64,000 nucleotides of DNA from Pleurodeles waltl. Lineage: Eukaryota; Chordata; Amphibia; Caudata; Salamandridae. Location: contig NC_090448.1 of the NCBI RefSeq assembly GCF_031143425.1, forward strand, positions 536,318,313 to 536,382,312. The letters run 5' to 3'. Both the position numbers and the translations under genes were made by a program. Each line of letters starts with the position of its first letter. The stretch's first letter is position 1. Of this stretch, positions 23,178 to 32,500 are shown piece by piece. The notes beneath the pieces were generated by a model, which saw nothing but the letters and a program-made list of their open reading frames with translations, was not told the origin of the DNA and did no database searches.

Positions 23178-25139
23178 CTATCCTGATGTACTTCCCTGTT
23201 TGAGGCGACAGAACAAGGACCCAGGCCCACAACAGCAGGGGCATGCTCCAGTTCTTCGCCTTCCTGACTCCAATTGGATCACTCTGTCCATACTCTCAGG
23301 GCCCACTAAGCCAACCCATGGGGAACCTTTCTCCTTACCTGCGGATCCCATCTGTGCAACACCTAACCTTACTTTGCTCACAGATGTATCCCAGGAGCAG
23401 GATAGTACCACCATGACCAACACAGTGGTGTTGCCCACTCTACCCCTGGGGTGTGACACTTGTCCCCTCCCCAGGGATAACTCTGTCCACCCGGACAGCA
23501 AGCCACAGTGATTACTGACAGCTGCCAGGGATGAGAGCCAGGCCCCAGGCCTCTCAAAGCTCTCCAACCACTGTGGCTGTGGAGAGTGGGGGGCGGTAGC
23601 CCCAGGTGCTGGGCACCCTTTAACCACTCTCCCTTCCACCAGGTCAGGGATGACAGCCTGAACCTGGTCCTCCCCTCTGGGGCTTTGTACCCTTCCTCCT
23701 GGAGCGGTACCCCCAGAGTCCAACATGGTCAGGGTGCTTACAGAAGTCACCCTGTACCATTCCTCCACCAGTGCAGGGCTGTTAACCTGCAACTGGCCCT
23801 CCAACCTGGGGCCTGTACCTTCAGGTTGGACTAGGGCCCGGGGTGAGGCTTCCCTCCCCCTGCCCTCCCTTCTGGGGTCCAGCACCCTCCAACTAGGAGT
23901 GGCCTCCTCAGAAGACAACATGGTAGGGGCACTGTTATCAGTAGCCCCTCCCTCCAGGTCCGGGGGAACACCCTGAACCTGGTCTTCCAGCCCAGGGTCT
24001 GTACCCTCAGACTGGATCACTGCCTGGCAAACCAGGACTTCCTGGGAGGCACACCTACCCCCCACCAGGTCAGAGTTTAACCTCTGCACCTGCCCATTCA
24101 ACTCAGAGTCACCACCCTGAAGTTGAACAATTGCCTGGCACACCAGGACTTCCTGGAGGGCACACTGACCCTCCACCAGGTCAGAGTTTAACCTCTGAAC
24201 TGGGCCATTCAACTCAGAGTCACCACCCTGAAGTTGAACAATTGCCTGGCGCACCAGGACTTTCTGGGAGGCACACCTACCTCCCACCAGGTCAGAGTTT
24301 AACCTCTGAGCCTGGTTCCCCAACCCAGGGTTACCACCCTGAGGTTGGGCAATTGCCTGGCACGCCAGGACTTTCTGGGGGGCACACCTACCCCCCACCA
24401 GGTCAGAGTTTAACCTCTGAACTTGGTCATCCAACCCAGAGTCAACACCCTGAGGTTGGACAATTGCCTGGCACAGCAGGGCTTCTTGGGAGGCACACCT
24501 ACCTCCCACCAGGTCAGAGTTTAACCTCTGAACCTGGGTATCCAACCCAGAGTCACCACCCTGAGGTTGAACAATTGCCTGGCACGCCAGGACTTTCTGG
24601 GGGGCACACCTACCCCCCACCAGGTCAGAGTGTAACCTCTGAACCTGGTCATCCAATCCAGAGTCAACACCCTGAGGTTGGACAATTGCCTGGCACAGCA
24701 GGACTTCTTGGGAGGCACATCTACCTCCCACCAGGTCAGAGTTTAACCTCTGAACCTGGGTATCCAACCCAGAGTCACCACCCTGAGGTTGAATCTTTGC
24801 CTGGCATGCCAGGACTTCCTGGGGGGCACTCTCACCCCCCACAAGGGACACACCGTCCCCAAGGGCCACACAAGAGTCTGGTTGGCGCAGGTCTCCCGAC
24901 CTCTGCCCATCCGGCAGAGTCGGGGTTTCCCCCAAACCAGAAACGGTTTCACCTGGGTCATTCCTGGGGGGCTCTGCTCTCAGAGCTGTCCCCTGACTCT
25001 CAAGGTCCTCCACTGGGGTCTGCAACCCCCTCTCAACCCTATGTCTGGACTTCTGCACCCCCTCACTAGGAGGGGTACTGCCAGACACCAGAACTGTTGG
25101 GATGCTGGCTACAGTCACCCCCCCAAGTTCTTCCGACAC
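23178..25139 (-). CDS. 653-residue repeat protein of the LTR element (frame without ATG start)
   Basis: The open frame starts at a GTG codon just after an in-frame TGA and has no early ATG. It is therefore more likely a frameshifted continuation of the Gag-like ORF (which ends at 25213) than a separate gene. The protein has an acidic, Pro/Gly-rich N-terminus. About residues 100-390 then carry eight imperfect 37-residue repeats with the motif LVGGRCAxQEVLxCQAIVQ, each with two Cys. A Gly/Ser-rich tail ends with a CPCCC cluster. No protease, RT, RNase H, integrase or CCHC zinc knuckle is present. The repeats correspond to 111-bp DNA repeats. The opposite-strand frame at 24131-25069 is a shadow of them. 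Function is unknown; a structural or scaffold role in particles is a guess. Confidence 0.5.
   Translation of the reverse strand: MSEELGGVTVASIPTVLVSGSTPPSEGVQKSRHRVERGLQTPVEDLESQGTALRAEPPRNDPGETVSGLGETPTLPDGQRSGDLRQPDSCVALGDGVSLVGGESAPQEVLACQAKIQPQGGDSGLDTQVQRLNSDLVGGRCASQEVLLCQAIVQPQGVDSGLDDQVQRLHSDLVGGRCAPQKVLACQAIVQPQGGDSGLDTQVQRLNSDLVGGRCASQEALLCQAIVQPQGVDSGLDDQVQRLNSDLVGGRCAPQKVLACQAIAQPQGGNPGLGNQAQRLNSDLVGGRCASQKVLVRQAIVQLQGGDSELNGPVQRLNSDLVEGQCALQEVLVCQAIVQLQGGDSELNGQVQRLNSDLVGGRCASQEVLVCQAVIQSEGTDPGLEDQVQGVPPDLEGGATDNSAPTMLSSEEATPSWRVLDPRREGRGREASPRALVQPEGTGPRLEGQLQVNSPALVEEWYRVTSVSTLTMLDSGGTAPGGRVQSPRGEDQVQAVIPDLVEGRVVKGCPAPGATAPHSPQPQWLESFERPGAWLSSLAAVSNHCGLLSGWTELSLGRGQVSHPRGRVGNTTVLVMVVLSCSWDTSVSKVRLGVAQMGSAGKEKGSPWVGLVGPESMDRVIQLESGRRRTGACPCCCGPGSLFCRLKQGSTSG
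23990..24845 (-). repeat. 111-bp tandem repeats coding 37-residue units, about 8 copies
   Basis: Plus-strand landmarks such as caccaggtcagagtttaacc and gcctggcacgccaggact recur every 111 bp. The period is 37 codons, and the minus-strand frame is kept through all units. Alternate units resemble each other more (APQKVLAC against ASQEVLLC), which suggests amplification as 222-bp dimers. Confidence 0.88.
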
Positions 25140-25212
25140 TGCGGGCTTCCCTCAAAAGGTGGCCCTACGGTACAGGCTAGGCTTCCCTCCTGGTGTTCCC
25201 TCATGGAACCCT

Positions 25213-26301
25213 CTAGGACCTGGACCTACCTGGGACACTACAATCCTCTCCCACCACACTCGGTTGGGAACCACCTAGACCACTCCCTTCAGGAGCACCC
25301 CCAAATGCCTCTTCAGACTCTCTGGTACTCACCCAGAAGTCTGCCTCCATTGTAAGTTCCCTGGGGTCAGAGAACTCACACTCCACCTGGTGTTGGCGTA
25401 GCTCTGGAAAATAAGGACCAGACATATGCTCTCCAGCAATTACATCACTCTGCCCTTCACATGTATTAACCACAGTACCCTTCACCCAACCACCCAGTAA
25501 CTCAACCTTGGAAAAGCACTCTACTTCACCCTCCTGAGACTGGTGAGACAGTATCTGTCTGTCCCTGACACTCAACCCAAACTCTTCTGGGATGTCTCTA
25601 CACTCTATATCCAGGACGTCCACCAGGGGGGAACCCTTTTCTCTGTCACTCTCTGCTAGAGTCAGTAAAGTGTCCCTCCCCCCAGTAGGAATATGACTCC
25701 CTGTGCCAGTTCCCCAATCCTTCTCAGGGACCCTGTGCATAACGGGAACTACCTCATACCCTTGAACTGCCTGGGGTGTGTCAACTCCCTTCTTCAAGTT
25801 GGGCACCACATCTCTGGGCTTGTGCCCTTCTTCAGCAGTACTAGATGCAAGATTTTTGCTGCCACCATCTGAACTGGACTCAGCCCTTCCGGCCTCCAGT
25901 TTCAGCTCTTTACAGCTCAGCTCTTGAGCTGCAATCTTTTCTTCTTCCAGGGCTAAAAGTCTTTTTGCCTCAACCTCTGCAAGATACTCCTCTAATTGTT
26001 GCTCCTGTCGCCTTTGACTTCGGAGCCATTCATCTATTTCTGGGTCACTGTCCAACTCTGAGTAGCCTTCCTCCTCATCTGAGTAGTCTTCCTCCTCATC
26101 TGAGGGGTACTTAGTCATTTGGTTTCTTGCTGCCTCTCTCTCTGCCCATCTTTCCTCCCCCCAGACTATGTAGTGATGGAGCATCTCCGCTTTGGTAGAT
26201 CTCCTTGCTACAGGAAGGCCCCATTGTCTGCAAAGCTTCCTTAGGTCAGCCTTAGTGAGGTGGTCAGTACGAACAAAGAATGAGTAGGTAAGCAATCCCA
26301 T
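25213..26301 (-). CDS. Gag-like protein with N-terminal SAP-type domain (362 aa)
   Basis: The ATG at 26299-26301 lies about 200 nt after the 5' LTR, the usual place for gag. Residues 13-46 (HLTKADLRKLCRQWGLPV, then a KAEML helix) match the two-helix SAP pattern found at the N-terminus of some vertebrate Gypsy Gags; SAP domains bind nucleic acid. Residues 66-90 form an acidic stretch (DEEEDYSDEEE), followed to about residue 145 by a charged coiled coil rich in Glu, Gln and Leu. The remainder is Gly/Ser/Val-rich and disordered. Capsid and zinc-knuckle parts are not recognisable. The frame ends 73 nt before the frame of the 653-residue product. A structural, RNA-packaging role is inferred. It is intact, consistent with the element's youth. 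Confidence 0.65.
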   Translation of the reverse strand: MGLLTYSFFVRTDHLTKADLRKLCRQWGLPVARRSTKAEMLHHYIVWGEERWAEREAARNQMTKYPSDEEEDYSDEEEGYSELDSDPEIDEWLRSQRRQEQQLEEYLAEVEAKRLLALEEEKIAAQELSCKELKLEAGRAESSSDGGSKNLASSTAEEGHKPRDVVPNLKKGVDTPQAVQGYEVVPVMHRVPEKDWGTGTGSHIPTGGRDTLLTLAESDREKGSPLVDVLDIECRDIPEEFGLSVRDRQILSHQSQEGEVECFSKVELLGGWVKGTVVNTCEGQSDVIAGEHMSGPYFPELRQHQVECEFSDPRELTMEADFWVSTRESEEAFGGAPEGSGLGGSQPSVVGEDCSVPGRSRS

Positions 26302-26479
26302 TCTGATAAGATCTTACTAGCAAAAACCAAAATCCAAAGTCCAAAATATCAATAGTATATCCAGGAGGACATCAGAGAACCAAAAGCCAAAAAAAGATGA
26401 AAAATCAAGTTGACCTTCAACTGTGGGTAGGTAGTGAAATACTTAGCTACTGTATGTCACTGCACAAACACAAGTCCTA

Positions 26480-26499
26480 TCCTCACCGCTGATCACCAA
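26480..26499 (-). other. Candidate primer-binding site
   Basis: Immediately inside the 5' LTR, the minus strand reads ttggtgatcagcggtgagg. The TGG one base in is expected opposite a tRNA 3' CCA end. I could not match the following bases to a particular tRNA, so the identity of the primer is open. Confidence 0.45.
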
Positions 26500-28757
26500 T
26501 GTTAGAAATGGGGTTTTTGGTTGGCAGTCAGGTTGCCCTCTGTCCAAGCAAGAACCCTCACTCTAGTCAGGGTAAGTCACACACAATCCAAAATCAGCCT
26601 GTGCTCACCCTCCGGTAGCTTGGCACGAGCAGTCAGGCTTAACTTAGAAGGCAATGTGTAAAGCATTTGTGCAATAAATCATACAACACCATAGTATAAC
26701 ACCACAAAAATACACCACACAGTGTTTAGAAAAATATAGAATATTTATCTGGGTACTTGTAGGTCAAAACGATCAAAGTTGCAATACGAATTTGTAAAGA
26801 TATCACTGAAAAGTGATATTAAGTGTCTTTAAGTCTTTAAAAAGCAATAAAGTGTCTTTCAAGCACAGAGTACCTGGTTTCTGGTGGGAAATCTCCTCAG
26901 AGGGCCACAGGAGAAGAGATGCGTGGAAAAAGGGGTGTGTGCGTCGATTTCCTCTCAGCACACACAGACTTGCGTCGTTCTTTTCCACGCGGGGAAGTCA
27001 GGCGTCGTTTTCCGGCGCGCAGACAGTCTCTTTTTGTGGATCGCGGGGATTACCAGATGTCCCGGGTCTGTGCGTGGATTCTCCTGCTTATTTTCCGGCT
27101 GCGCGTCGTTCTGCGGGGCTGCGCGTTGAAGTTTCGATCTCACGGTAGGCGTCGCGTCGATTTCTCCTTGGAAGTCGGGCGGCGTTGTCCTTGCGAGGCC
27201 GTGCGTCGAAATTTTGGTCTCCCGGCAGGCGTCGCGTCGATTTCTCCTTGGAAGTCGGGCGGCGTGGTCCTTGCGAGGCCGTGCGTCAAAGTTTCGCACT
27301 CACGGTAGGCGTCGCGTCGATTTCTCCTGGAAAGTCGGGCGGCTTTGTCCTTGCGAGGTTGTGCGTCGAAGTCTCGATCGTCCCGAGGGCGTCGCGTCGA
27401 TCAGCGTCGGTGTGCGGCGTTTTTCTCGCCGCGAAACAAGCTGTGCGTCGAAATTTTCGGCGCACGGAGCGTCCAAGTGAAAGGAAGAAGTCTTTTTGGT
27501 CCTGAGACTTCAAGGAACAGGAGGCAAGCTCTATCCAAGCCCTTGGAGAGCACTTTCACAGCCAGACAAGAGTTCAGCAAGGCAGCAGGGCAACAGCAAG
27601 ACAGCAGTCCTTTGTAGAAAGCAGACAGGTGAGTCCTTTGAGCAGCCAGGCAGTTCTTCTTGGCAGGATGTAGTTTCTGGTTCAGGTTTCTTTTCCAGCA
27701 AGTGTCTGATGAGGTAGGGCAGAGGCCCTGTTTTATACTAAGTTGTGCCTTTGAAGTGGGGGTGACTTCAAAGAGTCTCTAAGAAATGCACCAAGTTCCC
27801 TTTCAGCTCAATCCTGTCTGCCAGAGTCCCAGTAGGGGGTGTGGCAGTCCTTTGTGTGAGGGCAGGCCCTCCACCCTCCCAGCCCAGGAAGACCCATTCA
27901 AAATGCAGATGTATGCAAGTGAGGCTGAGTACCCTGTGTTTGAGGTGTGTCTGAGTGAATGCACAAGGAGCTGTCAACTAAACCTAGCCAGACGTGGATT
28001 GAAGGGCACAACAAGATTTTAGTGCAAAGAAATGCTCACTTTCTAAAAGTGGCATTTCTAGAATAGTAATATTAAATCCGACTTCACCAGTCAGCAGGAT
28101 TTTGTATTACCATTCTGGCCATACTAAATATGACCTTCCTGCTCCTTTCAGATCAGCAGCTGCCACTTCAACAGTGTATGAGGGCAGCCCCAATGTTAGC
28201 CTATGAAAGGAGCAGGCCTCACAGTAGTGTAAAAACAAATTTAGGAGTTTCACACTACCAGGACATATAACTACACAGGTACATTTTCTGCCTTTTACCT
28301 ACACCGCACCCTGCTCTAGGGGTTACCTAGGGCACACATTAGGGATGACTTATATGTAGTAAAAGGGGAGTTCTAGGCTTGGCAAGTACTTTTAAATGCC
28401 AAGTCGAAGTGGCAGTGAAACTGCACACACAGGCCTTGCAATGGCAGGCCTGAGACAGGGTTAAGGAGCTACTGAGGTGGGTGGCACAACCAGTGCTGCA
28501 GGCCCACTAGTAGCATTTAATCTACCTGCCCTAGGCACATGTAGTGCACTCTACCAGGGACTTACAAGTAAATTAAATAGTCAATCATGGATAAACCAAT
28601 CAGTAGTACAATTTACCCAGAGAGCATATGCACTTTAGCACTGGTTAGCAGTGGTAAAGTGCCCAGAGGTCAAAAGCCAACAACAACAGGTCAGAAAAAA
28701 TAGGAGGAAGGAGGCAAAAAGTTTGGGGATGTCCCCGTCAAAAAGCCAGGTCCAACA
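26500..28757 (-). repeat. 5' LTR of the family 1 element (2,258 bp)
   Basis: It is near-identical to 20889-23139. The TATA box is at 27731-27737 (TATAAAA on the minus strand). Transcription would start near 27705 and give about 1.2 kb of R-U5 that includes the CpG-rich 80-bp repeats. Differences from the other LTR include g/t near 26670, c/t near 27126, an acatgtcc/acattttc change near 28281 and a t/g change near 28556. Plus-strand frames of 73-129 codons across both LTRs are antisense artefacts. Confidence 0.93.
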
Positions 28758-28762
28758 CTTAC

Positions 28763-30363
28763 AATGCACATAGTGGATTGCTCTGGAGTGAACTTCTGCT
28801 TGGACACAGCCTGGCAGTCACAAATTATACTAGTGGACGTTAGGAAGGTACACAATGGAGTAGAGATTCACCACAATTGCTCAATTTGTGCTGGTGGTTA
28901 CACCAGCATTTATTTATGGGCACTGGGGCTCATTCTCATCATCGAAATTTGACCCGAAGCAAGATAGAGAAGGGCAGAAAAGGGAGAAAGTCAGAGGATG
29001 AGATAGGTTGAGAGAGAGTGACAAGTGAGAAAATAGGGTTGAAAAGGGCCCCCTTAAGCATGAGTTAAAGAGAAGGAAGCACAGCGTGGTGGGGGAAAGA
29101 GGCAAGAGGTTGAATCAAGAGTGGGCAGTTTTAGTATTCTGCAATCCCAGCAAGGAATATCACCAGCGGGGAGCTCTCAAGGAAACCTTTGGACCTCTGT
29201 ATAAATTAGGCACTGGGCACAACCAAATAGTTGATCATGTCAACAGATGTTGCTGGCTTTTCTAGGCAATGGATACCTTCCAAACTTCATCAAACTTGCA
29301 ACTGCCATACAGAGGTTGGCACTGACGCTCCAGGTTAAATAGACAGGACTAGCGACAATGAAATAACACTGAGTCAGGTGCAGACTTCTGGCTGGGTCAA
29401 AACACAATTTTGTGCTGTAGAGCCATGCTAATGGTGGGTTTGGGGGAATGTGTGTTTGTTAGCACAGGTCTTCTTTATTGTGATTTGGAAAATGTTGGAG
29501 TATTTGAGTGTCTTTTCTGAGACAAGGCTGGTGAGTCTAGGTGTGAGATCTTGTGTTTCATTTTTTTTTATGACTGATCTTGTGAATTATAGTTTATATT
29601 ATGTGAGTTAGGAAGTACCAGAGGAACATTTTTCCACACTTTTTGTGGCTAGTTTTTGGTGTTTAATATGGACATTGTTACATCCCGCAGCCATTAAATA
29701 ATAAAACAAGCATTCACAATGCAAATAGGTCTGGCTTTAAAGGAAAGTTGTATGGTAACATGAAGAAATACAAGTAAATCTCATGGGAAGGATATGTATT
29801 TGAGTTGAAGCAAAGCGCTGTAGAATACCATTGGTGTAGATTAAAAGGTCAAATGGCGGTGCTACTGTCAAACCTGACCTAAAAATCCATGTTGGTTGTT
29901 GATTGCCCTCCTCCCATCTGGGCTGCTGCCAGAGCAAAAAAACATAAATTATCTAGTTTTCTTTGACGTTGAACTCCGGCACCTGGATAAACAAACGAAG
30001 TGATCACAGATGAGTGGAGCATGAGCCCTTGTTTTGTGGGAGCACACAACTTCTGCTCAATCAAAACATGTACTCCTGGTTCCCAACATGAAGGCAGAGC
30101 CAAGATCCGGATTTGTGATTCACACTTAATTGTCTGACGATAACAGTGCTGTCAAGTCAGATTTTAAAAAACTGCACACGCCTTTGTGATTGCGTTTGAC
30201 AAGTTAAGGGACTTCCAAATGGCTACTGTGTTTGTTTGTGTGGTGGTCGGGCCTCTGCATGTGTATGTAATGTTGGTAATTGTGTCGCTGTGTGTTCTGT
30301 TTAAAAGTTCCTAACCAGGTTTTAGCTATACAATCCTCTTGTTCACGTTTACTTGACTGTAGT
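28763..30363. other. Unassigned
   Basis: No exon, LTR end or TIR could be supported in this 1.6 kb. It begins with the target duplication of the LTR element. It includes an A/G-rich tract at about 28960-29110 (agagaagggcagaaaaggg) and AT-rich DNA at 29450-29850. Confidence 0.3.
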
Positions 30364-30560
30364 GGACACATTCTAGTGTTTGTACTCAACCACTCCGACA
30401 GCTGGCTCTTACACTCACCCAACACAGGTGTCATGAGTCATGTGGCACAAGCCAATAAAAGGGGCCAGGCGCACATGCTCGGTGCCAGTCATATGTGCAG
30501 TAACCATGTGTCTGTGCCCATACTTTATTTAGCATGTGGGTCCAGGACCCACGACTTTAC
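30364..30560 (+). repeat. Left copy of a direct repeat (LTR-like, promoter-bearing)
   Basis: This block matches 34637-34850 in the same orientation, from ggacacat and agtgtttgtactca through agccaataaaaggggccagg and accatgtgtctgtgcccat to cacgactttac. The CCAAT/AATAAAAGGGGC segment looks like a TATA-type promoter, expected in U3. Canonical LTR termini and a target duplication were not confirmed. Confidence 0.6.
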
Positions 30561-31585
30561 AATGCCCAACCTTGTGAGGCACCTATACGCTGCCTGAGCT
30601 GGCCGCTATCTATCCCGATAAGAGAAGGGTGATGCAGCACACTCCCAGCAAACTGCTGCATATACAAAACCCCAGGAAGCCCATACAAACGCCCCCAATC
30701 GAAAGTGGGCTGCCACCTGCTGTCATCTGCACCCATACGTCTGTACCTTCATGTCACCTGCCTGCTTGAGCACTGTGCAGTGCATGAAGAAACAGTGATC
30801 CGGCGGGGCCGCTCTGGCATGGATACTTTCAGTCAGCAGCCGACTGATGCTCCCGCCAGCAGGGGAAACAATTGAGGACACACTTTGCATGCAAAGCCCC
30901 AGCTCTGCACCTGCAGCGCCCACACAGGCAAGAGGACTGCCGCCCACCTGTTCTGAGGTGCACCACACTGTGCGTTGGAGACAGGCGGCAATCTGGTGAG
31001 CAGTAGCAGTCAATCGTGACAACCCACCAACAAAGAGGAAGAGCAGGGCCCGAGGCCGGCCAGCACCAAGGGAAGACCCGCATCAGCACTTCTGGCCTCG
31101 CGTGGCCTGCCACAACATAGAGGCTGCAGCAGCCTGTAATAAGTAGTGGCTGCAGAGCCACTTAGTGGTCAAACCCAGAGCAGAATCCCAGGCTGCCAAA
31201 AAAACAAATTAGAGGCCCAGGGAAAGACTGTCGCAATGGCACAGATGATGTTTGCCTGGGCCGCTGTGTGCAAAGACATGCATCAAGATGGTGAATCATG
31301 GAAACAACCCCGCACCTACCTTATAGAAAAAAAACCTGCACTAAAATGCCAGCAGGAAGGTCTGAGAGGACAAAGGGGCAGTTGTGTGTGTGGTGACACC
31401 ATATGCCACCCCAAGCCATGAAGCTGCACGTGCTGTTTGCCAGTAATGCCGGGGCAGCCCAGTGTCTTGAAGGGCAGAGAAAGAGAGGTACGGCAAGAGA
31501 GGAGTTTATTTGCCCCTAGAATATGAGCACTACCCCTTCAACAGGCCAGAGTCTGCTCTGGAAGGGCCTCAAGCTGCCAAAAGAC
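30561..31585. other. Left interior of the direct-repeat pair
   Basis: It is GC-moderate with frames of 99-110 codons on the minus strand and 91 on the plus strand. None shows a retroviral or transposase motif. The region is plausibly the decayed interior of a non-autonomous LTR element, interrupted at 31589 by a MITE. Confidence 0.3.
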
Positions 31586-31588
31586 TGA

Positions 31589-32497
31589 GGGGCATATTTA
31601 TACTTGTTTTGCATCGCATTTACGTAATTTCTTTTTACGCAAATGCAGTGCAAAGCTAACTCCATATTCATACTTTGGCGCTAGACCCATCTAGCATCAA
31701 ATTTATGGAGTTAAACTTATTTGTTGGACATGGAAACCTACCTTGCGTCAATGAGATGCAAGGTAGGCGTTCCCGTGCAAAAAATGACTCTATGGCCTTA
31801 GTGCCATATTTATCCCCCCGTTCTAAAATCACGCACTGGGAAGAGGGGTCAAATAATGGTGCAAGCACCATTATTTAACGCCTGGGTGAGGGCAGGTGTT
31901 AGGGGACCTGTGGGCCTATTCCCATGGTGGAACAACATGGAATAAGCCCACAGGCGCCAGCCCGAGGCCCCAGGGACACCCACACCCACACCAGAGGGAC
32001 AGCAGAGGATGGGGGACCCCACCCCAGGTAAGTATAGGTAAGTACAGGTAAGTATTTATTAATTTTTTTAAAGTGCCATTGAGGACCCTGAAATGGTTCC
32101 CCTACATGGCACTGGGTGCAATGACCATGCCCAGGGTGCCCTGGTCCCCTGTGCTGGCCATTGGGATGATGGGCATGGCTCCTGTCTTTTCTAAGACAGG
32201 AGTCATGTGGAATGGATGGTTTTGCGTCAGAAAATTACGCCAGGATGGTTAGAGCTATTTTTTTTACTCTAACCTGCCTAACGTCATTTTTTGGTGCAAA
32301 ACCTCCCTCTCCAATACCGCTGACCCCACCCTGCTAATGTCATTTTTTTTAACGCTAGCCTACCCTTTGCACTGGCTTGCACCATTCCATAAATGTGGTG
32401 CCTGGCTGTTGCTCAGAAATGGTGCAAGCTGGTGCTAAACTTTTTGGTGCAAAACTGCCTTAGTGCAGTTTTGCACTAAAAAGTATAACTATGCCCC
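31589..32497. mobile_element. 909-bp Harbinger-like MITE with TGA duplication
   Basis: The left end GGGGCATATTTATACTT pairs with the right end aagtataactatgcccc (one or two mismatches). Identical tga at 31586-31588 and 32498-32500 is a 3-bp duplication of the TNA type used by PIF/Harbinger transposases. The element contains a ctcctgtcttttctaagacaggagtca hairpin and gccctggtcc/ccccatg inverted segments, and has no coding capacity. It is the same family as 58415-59329. Confidence 0.87.
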
Positions 32498-32500
32498 TGA

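Larger units (their letters stand above)
20889..28757 (-). mobile_element. Complete non-autonomous LTR retrotransposon (Gypsy-like), family 1
   Basis: This 7,869-bp element consists of two near-identical LTRs (20889-23139 and 26500-28757) around a 3,360-bp interior. Identical cttac at 20884-20888 and 28758-28762 is the target duplication. It reads on the minus strand: 5' LTR at the high coordinates, a leader of about 200 nt, a Gag-like ORF, then a repeat-rich ORF, then a purine-rich ggtaggggg tract next to the 3' LTR. The interior holds no recognisable protease, reverse transcriptase, RNase H or integrase motif, so it is non-autonomous and must have been mobilised in trans. By eye the LTRs differ at about 10 substitutions and one 7-bp indel over 2.25 kb, so insertion was recent. 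Assignment to Metaviridae/Gypsy rests on the 5-bp duplication and the SAP-type Gag and is inferred. Confidence 0.9.

Noticed and set aside
24131..25069. 312-codon plus-strand frame rich in Pro, Gly and Leu with collagen-like repeats
   Set aside because: It is the antisense shadow of the 111-bp repeats of the minus-strand LTR element and has no independent support.
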